Source of the DNA: Methanobacteriota archaeon | Lineage (GTDB): Archaea; Thermoplasmatota; Poseidoniia; Poseidoniales; Thalassarchaeaceae | Assembly: GCA_002725475.1 (NCBI GenBank) | Contig: PBPH01000063.1 | Location: 1 to 28,628 of the forward strand | DNA: 28,628 bases | Reading direction: 5' to 3' | Part shown: positions 1 to 8,175 of the stretch, piece by piece | Layout of the letters: every line of letters begins with the position of its first letter | Position numbering within the stretch: the stretch's first letter is position 1 | The notes under the pieces: model-generated | The model's database searches: none | What the model was told of the DNA's origin: nothing | The model's input: the letters and a program-made list of their open reading frames with translations, nothing else | Program-made: the position numbers and the translations under genes

Positions 1-212
1 CAGATGCAGAAGTTGAGGTTGAGGCTTTTATGCCACATATGCACCCAGGGGGTGAGGCTTATCTTGTTCTTCGTGGAGAAGTTTATGACGATGAGGGTAC
101 ATATCCCCAAGGCACTCTAGTTTGGATGGATCCCGAAACCGTTCATAACCCAAAAACCCGTGAAAAAACTTTGATTCTTGTTCTTTGGCCAAAGGGTGTT
201 AAAATCGTTTGA
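1..212 (+). CDS. Cupin-domain protein, C-terminal part (cut by window edge)
   Basis: The reading frame is open from base 3, so the gene begins before the window and only about 70 residues are visible. They hold the core of a small beta-barrel cupin: an H-x-H-x4-E-x5-G metal-binding motif (HMHPGGEAYLVLRG), then a second-motif histidine in ETVHNP. These residues normally hold one divalent metal. Fragments of this type occur in ChrR-like anti-sigma cupins, dioxygenases and sugar isomerases, and the substrate cannot be told from this piece. The first visible Met codon (base 30) is inside the domain and is unlikely to be the start. A cytoplasmic enzyme or sensor is likely. The following gene taw1 is on the same strand about 90 bases downstream. 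Confidence 0.75.
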   Translation, partial: DAEVEVEAFMPHMHPGGEAYLVLRGEVYDDEGTYPQGTLVWMDPETVHNPKTREKTLILVLWPKGVKIV

Positions 213-290
213 ATAATAGCCGCTTAATTGAATACTAAGTAACTGCTCCGAGAGTTGCCTGACACTGCCCCGCTGTGGGAATGTGCTGTC

Positions 291-295
291 GGAGG
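291..295 (+). promoter_or_regulatory. Shine-Dalgarno site deciding the taw1 start
   Basis: GGAGG lies 7 nt before ATG 303 and inside the longer TTG-initiated frame. This favours the internal ATG as the true start. Confidence 0.6.
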
Positions 296-302
296 CGAGC
301 AA

Positions 303-1319
303 ATGCAGGGACCTATAACAAAAATTGAACCGCGAATCGCGGCCAAACTTGCAAAACAATCCTATCATTTAGTTGGGGAACATGGTGGCGTCAAGGTTTG
401 TCACTGGACTAAAGAGAATTTGAAAAATGATAGGTCTTGCTACAAAGGCACCTTCTATGGAATTGGCTCTGCTGCTTGTATGCAAATGGCCCCAAATGTG
501 GATACCTGTAATTTAGCCTGCTCTTACTGCTGGAGAGAGCCACATTCCGAGACATTAAACAGGATTGATGATGATCCTGAAGAATTGTTCTACGAAAGTG
601 TTCGCGCACATCGCAGGCTACTTACAGGATTCAAAGGCCACAAGGATGTCCCGTTTGAGAAGTGGGAAGAATCACAGAATCCTAAACACGTTGCAATTTC
701 TCTTAATGGAGAACCTACACTATATTCTAGACTTGGTGAATTTATGGAAATTTGTCACCAACATGGTGTCTCGACATTTCTTGTTACTAATGGTAGCCTA
801 CCCAAGGTAATCGCTGAACTAGATCCATTGCCAACCCAATTATACATCAGTGTAGATGCCCCTAATAAGAAGTTGTTCAATCGGTTATGTAAACCCAAAT
901 TTAACTCGTTTTCTTGGGAAAAATTAGTGGAAACTTTGGAATTGCTCCCTTCCCTAGAAACAAGAACTGTTTGCCGGCACACACTAATCAAAAACCATTC
1001 TCTAGGATTCCATGAAGACTACGCGCGGCTAGACAATATTGCTGACCCTGATTTCATAGAAGCAAAGGGATATGTCCACGTAGGGCATTCACAGAATAAC
1101 CACGTCATCGATGATATGCCTTCACATGATGATATTATGGAGTTCTCCCACAAACTAGCACCATTGGTTGGTCGCGAGGTTTTAGCAGATCGATCAGAGA
1201 GCAGAGTTGCTTTGATTGGTAAGGAGATTATTCCTGTGACCCTCCCAATTGCTACTAGAAAATTCCCAGAAGACTTGGGGATTGCTAAACCTCAACATTA
1301 CAAGTTACCTTTAGCTTAG
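303..1319 (+). CDS. taw1: S-adenosylmethionine-dependent tRNA 4-demethylwyosine synthase (Taw1/TYW1)
   Basis: Radical SAM enzyme that condenses N1-methylguanosine at position 37 of tRNA-Phe with pyruvate to give the tricyclic 4-demethylwyosine base. The radical SAM triad CxxxCxxC is C69, C73 and C76 (TCNLACSYCW). Three further cysteines, C33, C46 and C59, lie at spacings 13, 13 and 10 before it; I recall the same spacings in the Methanocaldococcus jannaschii enzyme, where they bind the second [4Fe-4S] cluster. The length (338 aa) suits the archaeal family, which lacks the flavodoxin domain of the eukaryotic enzyme. I chose the ATG at 303 because GGAGG at 291-295 sits 7 nt before it. A longer frame from TTG 255 would add 16 residues. 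The 3' end overlaps the convergent hydrolase gene by 9 bp. Confidence 0.93.
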   Translation: MQGPITKIEPRIAAKLAKQSYHLVGEHGGVKVCHWTKENLKNDRSCYKGTFYGIGSAACMQMAPNVDTCNLACSYCWREPHSETLNRIDDDPEELFYESVRAHRRLLTGFKGHKDVPFEKWEESQNPKHVAISLNGEPTLYSRLGEFMEICHQHGVSTFLVTNGSLPKVIAELDPLPTQLYISVDAPNKKLFNRLCKPKFNSFSWEKLVETLELLPSLETRTVCRHTLIKNHSLGFHEDYARLDNIADPDFIEAKGYVHVGHSQNNHVIDDMPSHDDIMEFSHKLAPLVGREVLADRSESRVALIGKEIIPVTLPIATRKFPEDLGIAKPQHYKLPLA

Positions 1320-2948
1320 TAAAGTTGGGCAAGCATCAGGATCATCTTGAGGCAATTCAAATGGAGAATCGATAATTTGCATTGGGTATACTTCTTCTCC
1401 ATTAGACCATTTTCCTAAATCAGTCATTTCTCCCGGCTCCATGAACCACATCTTTGCTGAATTCGCTGAAACATTATCACCAATTGCTGAAGAGGCTATG
1501 AAATCGGCCTGAGCCTCAATTCTAGGATAATAAGATTGATCGGATAGAGATTCCCTGACTACTGCTGCAGGAAGGTAATGTGAAGCAATTAGCCGAGGGA
1601 ATCCCCTATAATCTGATGGCACTAGAAGGTAAAGTATCTGGTCTGAAGGAAGTGAATTTAAACCATCACGTGCTTGTAATCTAGCATGTTGCCACCTACC
1701 TATACACTTAGCTACAACAATTTCATCCTCATACTCTACTACATGAATTAAAGCATGGTCTGGTAAAAGAGACATATTTCCATCCAAATTCGGTTGCGTT
1801 GCATGAATCCAAGGTGCTTCGAGATTTATGACTAATGATTCTGAACCCCAACCCCGTTCCAATCCAATTCCTAAAACATAGAACAATGAACCAGCCCCCA
1901 TGCTATGGCCGCTAATCCAGAGATGGCTGGTATCTATTGTAGCCCCACTAATATCTGAATTAAGTGCAGAGTCATTTTCCATGAAATCAAGGGCTGCATC
2001 AACACCATGCATAGCCATAGTGAATCGAGGCTCGTGCTGAGGATGATTTGAACCACCTAAGAGATATTTTAATTCAAAATCATCCGACACAGAGGATAAA
2101 TCGACATCCGAAACATATTGTGGAAAAATCGCTATAACGCCCTGCCCTGCTAATGATTCCATAGTATCTCGATATACCTCAATCGCTTCCCCATCGTGAC
2201 CATGTAACATTATTGCAACTCCAATTGATTCGCCTTCAAAACCGACTGGCACAAATACATGTATATTCCAATCATAATTCTGAGACCAATCATCCCACCA
2301 CTGAGTGATGCTTTCTGGATAATCTGTTGCGTAAATGTATTCCTTAACATCGTAGGGATTTTCTCCACTACCATAACCAATTTCTGGCCTTTCTGGCGGA
2401 GATGGAAGAATACCTGCCATTGCAGTAAGATTTGGTAGTGATAACATCAAAGATATCACCAATACTGAGGCGAGTGAAATAGATGTAAATGGAGTCTGCT
2501 TTGCACCTTCAATACCTGTTGAAATTGTTCTGTGAGATGTTATTTGACCTAAAGTTGCAGATAGCATAAACGTCCCTAAAACAAATGGCATTGTGACTAT
2601 TGCTCCAAGAAAGAACCATTTGTCCAATAACAGGAATATCACAGATCTTGCAAGTGACCAACCGATTATGAAAGCCGTGAACCAATGGAACCAACAGACC
2701 TCTTCTCTCTCTTTGAGACGGAAACCGGTCCATGCCGTCATGCCCACTAACAAAATCCCAAAGAAAGCAATCCATCCAACCATTGAACGCGCAGAAAATG
2801 CAAAATCAATACTCGAATAAGCAAAATCAAAGAGGGCGCTGTACAACGATTCTCCTTTAATCATCTCCCACCAAATTGAAGATGAACCGTATAGAAAACC
2901 TATGATTCCAGCTACTGATGGATAAGCAATAATTTTCTTCCAATTCAA
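1311..2948 (-). CDS. Membrane-anchored alpha/beta hydrolase
   Basis: 545-aa protein in two parts. The first ~180 residues hold about five hydrophobic helices (near 6-26, 54-74, 87-106, 110-135, 153-176). A hydrolase domain follows, with an oxyanion-hole type loop (MLHGHDG, ~245) and the nucleophile elbow GHSMG with Ser349. A His in ASHYLP (~460) is a candidate catalytic base. The fold is shared by lipases, dienelactone hydrolases and PET-hydrolase-like esterases, so the substrate is unknown. The domain probably lies outside the membrane. Start is TTG at 2948, directly abutting the stop of the upstream glycosyltransferase gene; GGTGA just before it supports coupled translation. The context suggests a role in envelope or glycolipid metabolism, but this is inference. 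Confidence 0.75.
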   Translation of the reverse strand: MNWKKIIAYPSVAGIIGFLYGSSSIWWEMIKGESLYSALFDFAYSSIDFAFSARSMVGWIAFFGILLVGMTAWTGFRLKEREEVCWFHWFTAFIIGWSLARSVIFLLLDKWFFLGAIVTMPFVLGTFMLSATLGQITSHRTISTGIEGAKQTPFTSISLASVLVISLMLSLPNLTAMAGILPSPPERPEIGYGSGENPYDVKEYIYATDYPESITQWWDDWSQNYDWNIHVFVPVGFEGESIGVAIMLHGHDGEAIEVYRDTMESLAGQGVIAIFPQYVSDVDLSSVSDDFELKYLLGGSNHPQHEPRFTMAMHGVDAALDFMENDSALNSDISGATIDTSHLWISGHSMGAGSLFYVLGIGLERGWGSESLVINLEAPWIHATQPNLDGNMSLLPDHALIHVVEYEDEIVVAKCIGRWQHARLQARDGLNSLPSDQILYLLVPSDYRGFPRLIASHYLPAAVVRESLSDQSYYPRIEAQADFIASSAIGDNVSANSAKMWFMEPGEMTDLGKWSNGEEVYPMQIIDSPFELPQDDPDACPTLLS

Positions 2949-3986
2949 CTAATCACCTAGCATTGAATCCCAAGCAGCGGCCAATTTTTGACCCCAAGCA
3001 TCTATGTTGAATTGTTCTGAACGAGCAAGGGAAATTGAATCTGGTTTGCGCTCAGTCTTATCTCTTGAAAGCCAAGATTTGTGCAATTCTGAAATTGCTT
3101 CTACCCAGGAATCCACATCATTTGCAGGTAGTAACATCGAAGGATCTGCAACCTCATTATGAGCTGGAAGGTCTGAACAAAGGACTGGACATCCAGCGGC
3201 CATGGCCTCAAGTACCGGAAGACCAAATCCTTCACCTGCTGATGGAAATAGAAGTGCTTCCGCCCTCTGATATGCTGCAATCAATTCTTCATCTGAAACT
3301 GGTAAATGGGAACCGACTTTGACCAAATTCAAATCTTTATGGATTTCTTCAGGCAAATTTGATACCACTGTATCAATGAAATCTAGGCGCTTTCTGGGTT
3401 CATCACTACCAACTGTCAGCAAAACAAAATTTCTCATCCCTATCTCTCCAACGACACGAAAAGGTTCCGGATCAATTGCATGAGGAACAACTACCACATT
3501 TTTGTTAGGCCATAATTCTCTGCACTCTGCGGCTGTTGCTTCTGAGATGCAAATTAGCATATCTGCCCTACCTAACCCTTCATGAAGTAGCGAGATATCT
3601 TTGCTACGTGTTTTGTTAGGATTATGATCGCCCACTTCAATATCCAAAACGATTCTAGGTTTCAGATGAAAAAGGTCGTGAACCGTGACGCTTACTGGAA
3701 CCGACGACTTTAGTGGAACAAGATGTGCTTGTTCCTGATCTGTAATATGCAATAAATCACAATTAGATGATTGGACGGACTTTGCAACTGCCCTTGGCTG
3801 CCCTTTCCTTCTCCTCCAAAGACGAAGGAGTGGATTGCCCCCGATTGGATGCTCGATTACATCTGCCAACTCGTAGTCTGGAATCTTCATCTCTTTGAGC
3901 CGGTCAACCAACTCATTATGGGCTCGCCCAAGGCCACTTTGGCGAGGTAACGCCCCGCCTCTCGCAAGCAAAACTCGCCTCGCCAT
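2949..3986 (-). CDS. GT4-family glycosyltransferase
   Basis: 345-aa GT-B fold glycosyltransferase. The C-terminal donor-binding domain carries the EX7E signature (E252 and E260 in GEGFGLPVLEAMAAG), preceded by LTVGSDEPRKR, which matches the sugar-nucleotide phosphate loop of GT4 enzymes. The N-terminal half shows VHDLFH and CISEATAAE segments typical of mannosyl- or glucosyltransferases. No signal peptide or membrane helix, so it acts on the cytoplasmic face, probably building surface or lipid-linked glycans. I prefer ATG 3986 over GTG 3989 because it lies at the expected leaderless distance from a TATA element shared with the divergent gene. It is the first gene of a two-gene unit with the hydrolase. 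Acceptor and sugar unknown. Confidence 0.87.
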   Translation of the reverse strand: MARRVLLARGGALPRQSGLGRAHNELVDRLKEMKIPDYELADVIEHPIGGNPLLRLWRRRKGQPRAVAKSVQSSNCDLLHITDQEQAHLVPLKSSVPVSVTVHDLFHLKPRIVLDIEVGDHNPNKTRSKDISLLHEGLGRADMLICISEATAAECRELWPNKNVVVVPHAIDPEPFRVVGEIGMRNFVLLTVGSDEPRKRLDFIDTVVSNLPEEIHKDLNLVKVGSHLPVSDEELIAAYQRAEALLFPSAGEGFGLPVLEAMAAGCPVLCSDLPAHNEVADPSMLLPANDVDSWVEAISELHKSWLSRDKTERKPDSISLARSEQFNIDAWGQKLAAAWDSMLGD

Positions 3987-4036
3987 CACTCCCGCGAGCC
4001 CGTGCCGATATTAAACGGGCGAGCACCCGAGGGAGC
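3987..4036. promoter_or_regulatory. Symmetric bidirectional promoter between two glycosyltransferase genes
   Basis: A 50-bp spacer, very G+C rich except for one AT core, ATATTAAA at 4008-4015. There are exactly 21 nt from this core to each start codon (ATG at 3986 on minus, ATG at 4037 on plus), so its centre is 25.5 nt from both. That is the usual TATA-to-start distance for leaderless archaeal transcripts. Both starts are preceded by GGGAG at a spacing too short to act as a normal ribosome-binding site. Confidence 0.65.
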
Positions 4037-5260
4037 ATGGGCGAAGCATCCGCACCCCTCCCGCGACTATTGGTGGTGAAGGGAACCTTCGAGCAATTTG
4101 GGGGCGCAGAACGTGACCTGCTCAACAATTTACCCTCATGGAAAGAGAGATTTGATGTCACTTTGGCAACATTAAATCTACCAAAAGAGGCTCGAGACTG
4201 TTTAGATGATGCAAATATTCCATTTCTGACGCCTGTAAAGGAGTGGAATGTACCGATCGGTGTGTGGTCGGAATTCAGAGCATTAGCGAGCCGCCAAGCA
4301 GAGAAAATATGGGTTTCAATGCTGGATTTAAGTGAACAAATTACTGGTTTAAGAGAAGTAATTGCGAATGTTGATGCAATTCATATTACAAGCGGGGTGG
4401 GTTCTCTAGAATTCTCTGGTTTAGTTCCACAACATATTCCCATCCACTATCACTGTCTTGAGCCACATCGTGGATTGTATGAGAATGTGCTACATAGAAA
4501 CATAGATGGTTCAGCAAAACGTAACCTGTCCATGACACATTTCTTACTTGGAAAACAAAAAAGGCGAGATCAAAAATTTGTTAATAATCTAGAGAAAAGG
4601 AAAAAATGCTACATTTCTGGAAATTCGGCTTGGATTCAAGAGAGAATTTCAACTGTTTATGGAATAGATTCAGACCTTTTACTCCCAACTGTTGATATTT
4701 CTTCTTGGTTTGATGGAAGCGGTGAAATTGGAGACTACGTTGTCACAATAGGTAAAGCATCACACGTCAAAGGCACTTGGGAAACTATCGAAATGTTGGC
4801 AGGAACTGGGATTTCACTTTCACAGGTTGGTAGTGGAAGTAAGGATGATTTGTTACAACTACAATCACACGCTGAAAATCTAGGAGTACAGTTGGACATA
4901 ATGCCTAAATTAACTCAGAAGGATTTGGTTTCTCTAGTGAAAGGGGCAAGGGCAGTAGTCAGCTTAGCTCATAAAGAGCCATTTGGCCTAACTCCTATTG
5001 AAGCCCAAGCAGCTGGCACCCCTGCCTTGATGGTGAATGAAGGGGGATTCCAATTTACTGTAGAAGATGGGATTAGTGGAAGATTATTGCCGAGGGGTAA
5101 TTGGAATCTTTGGCATGAAGCGCTAGAACAGGCAGGAGATATCAAAACGAGAGAAAAATGGGCTGCTGCTGGACGCCTAAATATAGAGAAAATGGGTCTT
5201 AAACCTTCTAATCAAGCAGAAAAACTGGCGGAAATTTTTGGATTCTCTGAAGAAGAATAA
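4037..5260 (+). CDS. GT4-family glycosyltransferase
   Basis: 407-aa GT-B glycosyltransferase. The N-terminus has the acceptor-domain glycine loop (GTFEQFGGAERDL). The C-terminal domain carries EX7E as E314 and E322 (EPFGLTPIEAQAAGTPA), and the middle has VVTIGKASHVKG, corresponding to the donor phosphate-binding loop. No membrane segment. It is only distantly similar to the neighbouring divergent enzyme, so the pair is unlikely to be a recent duplication. It probably transfers a hexose onto a lipid-linked or protein glycan at the inner membrane face; donor and acceptor cannot be read from sequence. The ATG start is placed leaderless by the shared TATA core. Confidence 0.87.
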   Translation: MGEASAPLPRLLVVKGTFEQFGGAERDLLNNLPSWKERFDVTLATLNLPKEARDCLDDANIPFLTPVKEWNVPIGVWSEFRALASRQAEKIWVSMLDLSEQITGLREVIANVDAIHITSGVGSLEFSGLVPQHIPIHYHCLEPHRGLYENVLHRNIDGSAKRNLSMTHFLLGKQKRRDQKFVNNLEKRKKCYISGNSAWIQERISTVYGIDSDLLLPTVDISSWFDGSGEIGDYVVTIGKASHVKGTWETIEMLAGTGISLSQVGSGSKDDLLQLQSHAENLGVQLDIMPKLTQKDLVSLVKGARAVVSLAHKEPFGLTPIEAQAAGTPALMVNEGGFQFTVEDGISGRLLPRGNWNLWHEALEQAGDIKTREKWAAAGRLNIEKMGLKPSNQAEKLAEIFGFSEEE

Positions 5261-5298
5261 GCCGTTCAATTGATGAAAGGGTCACCACCCGCCGTATC

Positions 5299-7371
5299 AT
5301 GGAACCCGTTCAGAGTGTAGCCATTATCGGCGCAGGAAACATGGGTAGTGGTATCGCTCAAAAAACCGCTCAAGAAGAATTCGATGTCCAAATGGTCGAT
5401 CGTGAGGCAAAATGGGTAGAAAGGGGAGAGCAGACTATTGGCAATTTTCTGGCAGAAGCAGTAGAAAGAAGAATTTTCTCGCCACAACAAGTTGAAGAAA
5501 TTCAAGGACGAATCACAGGTGTTGTCGGGACTGAAAATGTATCCCCGGATACCGACTTGGTGATAGAAGCGGTTTTCGAAGATTTTGATATCAAGACTGC
5601 TGTATTTAGGACTCTAGATGAGGTGTGCAATGAAAAAACGATTCTTGCATCAAATACCTCTTCACTATCTGTAAATGAATTGGCTCTAGCGACCGGAAGA
5701 CCAGATAAATTCGTGGGGCTACATTTCTTCTACCATCCAGCAAAAAATAGATTGATTGAGGTAATTCCTGCAGAAACAACTAGTCAAGATAGCATTGAAC
5801 GAACTGTACAATATTGCAAAACACTTGGTAAAGTCGTGATTGTTTGTAAGGACAGGCCTGGGTTTGTTGTAAATCGATTCTTTGTGCCATGGTTGAATGA
5901 AGCTTGTATTCTACTTCAGGAAGGAATTGGAACCACAGCACAAATCGATGCTGTTGCTTGTAAGGCGTTTAAAATCGGAATGGGTCCCTTCGCTTTAATG
6001 AATTTAACAGGGCCTCCAATTGCTCTACATTCAACAGATTATTTATCTGAACAACTAAACTGTTCTAGATTCTATGGTAGTGAGAATCTTCGTAAACTAG
6101 TGGATGCTGGAGAAATGTGGGAAATTGATGATAATACAGACATCAATCAAGAGGATGCGGAAATAATCTCTACCAGACTTCTAGGTCAAGTATTTGCTGT
6201 GTCTGCCCAAATTGTTGACGAAGAAATTTGTTCAATGGAAGACGTTGATAGAGGGGCAAAAGTAGGATTGAGATGGGCAAGAGGGCCTTTTGAATTGGCA
6301 AATAGAATTGGAATAGCATCAGCATGTGATATGGCTGAAAAATATGCAAAATTGGCTGGTTTAAACTTGCCTAAATTCCTTGCTGAACAGGCGGGCATTG
6401 GGGGTTCATTTGAATTCTCATACGTAGACGTTACACAAGACAATGATATTGCAACAATCCAAATCAATCGCCCTGAAGCAATGAATGCTCTAAATGTAGA
6501 TGTTGTAAGTCAATTAGGGGCTGCGTTGGACAATTTGAATAACAGTGAATCCATTACAACAATTGTTCTTGAAGGCGCAGGTAAGGCATTTGTTGCAGGA
6601 GCGGATGTGAAATTCTTCGTCGACAAATTGCGCGAAGATCGCTTTGAAGATATTTACGAATTCACTGCATTTGGTCACAAAGTGCTGAACAAGTTAGAAA
6701 ACTCACCGAAGACTACTATTGCACTTACCACAGGATTGGCTCTTGGGGGTGGGCTTGAATTAGCACTATCATGTGATTATCGAGTTGGTACTCGTAAGAC
6801 TCAGTTCCGCTTTCCAGAAACAAGCATTGGAATTTATCCTGGCCTTGGTGGCACCCAGAGAACACCACGAATTTGTGGATTAGCAGCGGCTCGTTGGGCA
6901 GTTCTTGCTGGTAATTTCATGGATCATAAGTCCGCTTATGCCCTAGGTTTGCTAACTCACCTTGTTGAACCTGGAGAGATTGATGCAACCATTGAAAATA
7001 TTACTCAAATTGGAAAACCTATCAACAAATATCCAATGAAACCATCCGATGATAATCATCCAATTGTCAAATTCAGCAATTCATTCTTCTCAGATGAAAA
7101 TATGGCAACCCTTCTTTCAGGTACCTGTCCAGAAGCATTTGAAGTGGATGATAAGCAGGTTAGCAGACAAATGCGCTCTCTTTCCCGGACTGCACCAATA
7201 GCACTATCCATGGCTAGCGAATTACTGGATGATGCCGTCAATTCTGATGGGCTTCAGTCAGGGTTAGCACTTGAATTGGAACGGTTATCTGTCATCTTTG
7301 GGACTTCTGATGCACTAGAGGGACTCTCTGCGCTAATTGAAGGAAGACGCCCCGAATACAAGAATAATTGA
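5299..7371 (+). CDS. Bifunctional 3-hydroxyacyl-CoA dehydrogenase / enoyl-CoA hydratase
   Basis: 690-aa fusion catalysing two successive beta-oxidation steps: hydration of enoyl-CoA and NAD-dependent oxidation of 3-hydroxyacyl-CoA. Residues 1-~365 form the dehydrogenase: Rossmann loop GAGNMG (11-16), catalytic His142 and Glu154, then two helical C-terminal repeats each with a GPF motif. Residues ~372-640 form a crotonase domain with oxyanion segment AGADVKFF and both catalytic glutamates, Glu487 and Glu507, 20 residues apart as in rat crotonase. The order, dehydrogenase first, is the reverse of bacterial FadB and matches archaeal fusions such as the Metallosphaera crotonyl-CoA hydratase/hydroxybutyryl-CoA dehydrogenase. 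Fatty-acid or amino-acid catabolism is most likely; a carbon-fixation role is not supported by its neighbours. Confidence 0.93.
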   Translation: MEPVQSVAIIGAGNMGSGIAQKTAQEEFDVQMVDREAKWVERGEQTIGNFLAEAVERRIFSPQQVEEIQGRITGVVGTENVSPDTDLVIEAVFEDFDIKTAVFRTLDEVCNEKTILASNTSSLSVNELALATGRPDKFVGLHFFYHPAKNRLIEVIPAETTSQDSIERTVQYCKTLGKVVIVCKDRPGFVVNRFFVPWLNEACILLQEGIGTTAQIDAVACKAFKIGMGPFALMNLTGPPIALHSTDYLSEQLNCSRFYGSENLRKLVDAGEMWEIDDNTDINQEDAEIISTRLLGQVFAVSAQIVDEEICSMEDVDRGAKVGLRWARGPFELANRIGIASACDMAEKYAKLAGLNLPKFLAEQAGIGGSFEFSYVDVTQDNDIATIQINRPEAMNALNVDVVSQLGAALDNLNNSESITTIVLEGAGKAFVAGADVKFFVDKLREDRFEDIYEFTAFGHKVLNKLENSPKTTIALTTGLALGGGLELALSCDYRVGTRKTQFRFPETSIGIYPGLGGTQRTPRICGLAAARWAVLAGNFMDHKSAYALGLLTHLVEPGEIDATIENITQIGKPINKYPMKPSDDNHPIVKFSNSFFSDENMATLLSGTCPEAFEVDDKQVSRQMRSLSRTAPIALSMASELLDDAVNSDGLQSGLALELERLSVIFGTSDALEGLSALIEGRRPEYKNN

Positions 7372-7408
7372 ATGAAAACACTTTGAAGTAAAGGGTTATG
7401 GGGATTTT

Positions 7409-7825
7409 ATGCAACCAGGTACAGACCAGTGGGGACAGCCCATACAAACTAACGAGCAACCACAATTTGGACAACCACCTCAACAACAAATAATAGGACA
7501 AACGGCAACCTTAGTTGGACAGCCAACAGTGGGGGTTGCAGTTCCTATGGGTATGGGGTATCCGCCTACCCAAGCAACAGCGGCCTTGATTCTTTCAATT
7601 CTTGGACTAGTAATGTGTGGGATTTGTACAGGACTCCCTGGTTTGTTAATGGCGAATGCTGCTTTGGCAATCACTAATCAATATCCAAATCACCCAGATG
7701 CTGGGTCTGCCAAAGCAGCCATGGTAATTGGGTGGGTTGTAGTTGGCCTTACGTTAGCAGGAGTTTTGTTTTATCTCATATTCTTCGTAATCCTAGCTGC
7801 TGGTGGCGTCGCTGCTGGTGCGTAA
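7409..7825 (+). CDS. Small Gln/Pro-rich membrane protein (DUF4190-like)
   Basis: 138 aa. The first ~50 residues are disordered and rich in Gln, Pro and Gly. They are followed by a hydrophobic hairpin: helix one around 53-85 (AALILSILGLVMCGICTGLPG) and helix two around 103-135. This layout, with a short polar loop containing a run of small residues, resembles DUF4190-type proteins found widely in bacteria and archaea, whose function is unknown. It lies about 37 nt after the beta-oxidation gene on the same strand and may be cotranscribed. No catalytic motif is visible. Start ATG follows GGGGATT, a weak ribosome-binding site. Confidence 0.7.
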   Translation: MQPGTDQWGQPIQTNEQPQFGQPPQQQIIGQTATLVGQPTVGVAVPMGMGYPPTQATAALILSILGLVMCGICTGLPGLLMANAALAITNQYPNHPDAGSAKAAMVIGWVVVGLTLAGVLFYLIFFVILAAGGVAAGA

Positions 7826-7848
7826 TTTCAACTCCAAATCAATTCAAA

Positions 7849-7920
7849 CTACCAACGTGGTGGTCTAGTTTCAGCAATTAATTCGAGTATTCGATTTCGA
7901 ATCATTTCTAATGAATACAT
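7849..7920 (-). CDS. Micro-ORF B, 23-aa peptide of unknown function
   Basis: A 23-codon frame beginning MYSLEMIRNRILELIAE and ending PPRW. GGAGG sits 7 nt before the ATG, inside the end of micro-ORF A, and the ATG comes 1 nt after that gene's TGA, an arrangement typical of translational coupling. The peptide would form one amphipathic helix with a short Pro-Pro-Arg-Trp tail. No family is recognised. Alternatively A and B are halves of a ~67-aa gene split by one frameshift. Confidence 0.45.
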   Translation of the reverse strand: MYSLEMIRNRILELIAETRPPRW

Positions 7921-7921
7921 A

Positions 7922-8053
7922 TCAATTCCTCCCTTTCCAATATCGTCTGTTCATAAGATTATGAGCGACATTCTTCAAACGGATCTTCTCCGCTTCATAA
8001 TCACTCAATTTCTTACTCTGATAGTCCAACCATTCTTCTAGCCATGCATCCAT
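7922..8053 (-). CDS. Micro-ORF A, 43-aa basic/acidic helical peptide
   Basis: A 43-codon frame on the minus strand, starting MDAWLEEWLDYQSKK and ending RRYWKGRN. An almost perfect ribosome-binding site, AGGAGGT, precedes the ATG, and a TATA-like GATATAG lies at 8094-8100, so it has its own leadered promoter. The peptide is highly charged, predicted helical, Trp-rich and not hydrophobic enough for a membrane helix. The basic C-terminus suggests nucleic-acid or ribosome contact, but that is a guess. It is divergent from the HxlR-type regulator at 8176. Similar tiny proteins are routinely missed by gene callers. Confidence 0.55.
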   Translation of the reverse strand: MDAWLEEWLDYQSKKLSDYEAEKIRLKNVAHNLMNRRYWKGRN

Positions 8054-8100
8054 AATTATTACCTCCTAAGGTAGTAATTGGTTGTACCCCTTACTATATC
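8054..8100 (-). promoter_or_regulatory. Promoter and strong ribosome-binding site of the micro-ORF pair
   Basis: Read on the minus strand: TATA-like GATATAG (8100-8094), then a leader of at most ~20 nt holding TTAGGAGGT, then ATG at 8053. The ribosome-binding match is among the best in the window. Confidence 0.45.
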
Positions 8101-8175
8101 AATTTGGGAGTGATTAGGAGTAAATCTAAGTGCAATGGCTACACCACATGAGTTTAATTACACCGAGGAATGTGA

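Noticed and set aside
5299..7371. Carbon-fixation (hydroxypropionate/hydroxybutyrate) role of the HAD-crotonase fusion
   Set aside because: No other pathway gene is nearby and the same fusion serves beta-oxidation in heterotrophic archaea.
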